DNA from: Rhizobium sp. LCM 4573
GTDB taxonomy: Bacteria; Pseudomonadota; Alphaproteobacteria; Rhizobiales; Rhizobiaceae
NCBI RefSeq assembly: GCF_001854865.1
Contig: NZ_MDDW01000028.1
Span: 515,638 to 529,718, forward strand
Direction of reading: 5' to 3'
Length of the DNA: 14,081 bases
Shown here: positions 14,025-14,081 of the stretch, piece after piece
Numbering within the stretch: position 1 is the stretch's first letter
How the letters are laid out: the number at the start of each line of letters is the position of its first letter
Made by a program: the position numbers and the translations under genes
The notes under the pieces: model-generated
Database searches by the model: none
What the model was told of the DNA's origin: nothing
What the model saw: the letters and a program-made list of their open reading frames with translations, nothing else

Positions 14025-14081
14025 GCAGAAAGGCTCAAGCCCAGGCTTGAGGACAAGCTTATGTCTAACGAGTATCGACGC
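13988..14081 (+). mobile_element. Left end of an insertion sequence (partial, probably IS3-like)
   Basis: From TGAACTGCCCCCC at 13988 the sequence no longer continues the ATPase. It shows a layout typical of an IS end: a terminal TGA-type tip with a C-run, about 70 bases of leader, then a ribosome binding site GAGGAC (14049-14054 region) and an ATG at 14061. The terminal inverted repeat partner and target duplication lie outside the window, so the exact boundary and family (IS3/IS2 group suggested by the tip) are uncertain. Confidence 0.5.
14061..14081 (+). CDS. Start of a probable transposase ORF (7 codons)
   Basis: The frame reads MSNEYRR before the window ends. It follows TTGAGGAC at a workable spacing and sits about 73 bases inside the putative IS end, the usual place for the first transposase ORF. 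The fragment is too short to name a family. Confidence 0.4.

Overview
The window looks like chromosomal DNA from an alphaproteobacterium of the Rhizobiales, most likely a Rhizobiaceae member (Rhizobium, Agrobacterium, Ensifer or Shinella type). The reasons are the high-GC coding style, the znuC-znuB-zur order, a UvrB with the long N- and C-terminal extensions typical of this group, and many short mosaic palindromes in the spacers. The genus is inferred, not proven.

Layout. Positions 1-1485 (+) hold the end of a zinc-uptake operon: the 3' end of znuC with a histidine-rich tail, znuB, and zur, all overlapping. Positions 1482-2721 (-) hold a two-gene operon: an FAH-family hydrolase followed by a gamma-carbonic-anhydrase-like protein whose stop codon overlaps that of zur. 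Positions 2885-3943 (+) hold dusA, with a tRNA 3'-end-like sequence embedded in frame on the antisense strand. A small Cys-rich protein (4033-4416, -) and a 66-residue protein (5319-5519, -) flank about 900 bases of gene-free, palindrome-rich DNA. Positions 5640-7150 are an AT-rich insert with one unrecognised 457-residue coiled-coil membrane protein. Positions 7440-10565 (-) are uvrB, whose C-terminal tail carries two in-frame copies of an 81-bp palindromic element and a 27-bp tandem repeat. Positions 10884-13526 (+) are a DUF1800-DUF1501 pair, the second with a Tat signal. From about 13560 the DNA becomes AT-richer again and carries the start of an AAA/OLD-like ATPase, apparently cut at about 13988 by an insertion sequence that runs off the window.

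How it fits together. Most genes are housekeeping: zinc import and its control, tRNA dihydrouridylation, nucleotide excision repair and small-molecule hydrolysis. The unusual content is short mobile-looking DNA that has entered coding genes without breaking them: the 81-bp element and the CCTCGGG palindrome family in uvrB, and the tRNA-like segment in dusA. Two AT-rich insertions bring genes of foreign character. No complete multi-gene defence system is visible. The 457-residue protein and the broken ATPase are the best candidates for undescribed accessory functions.
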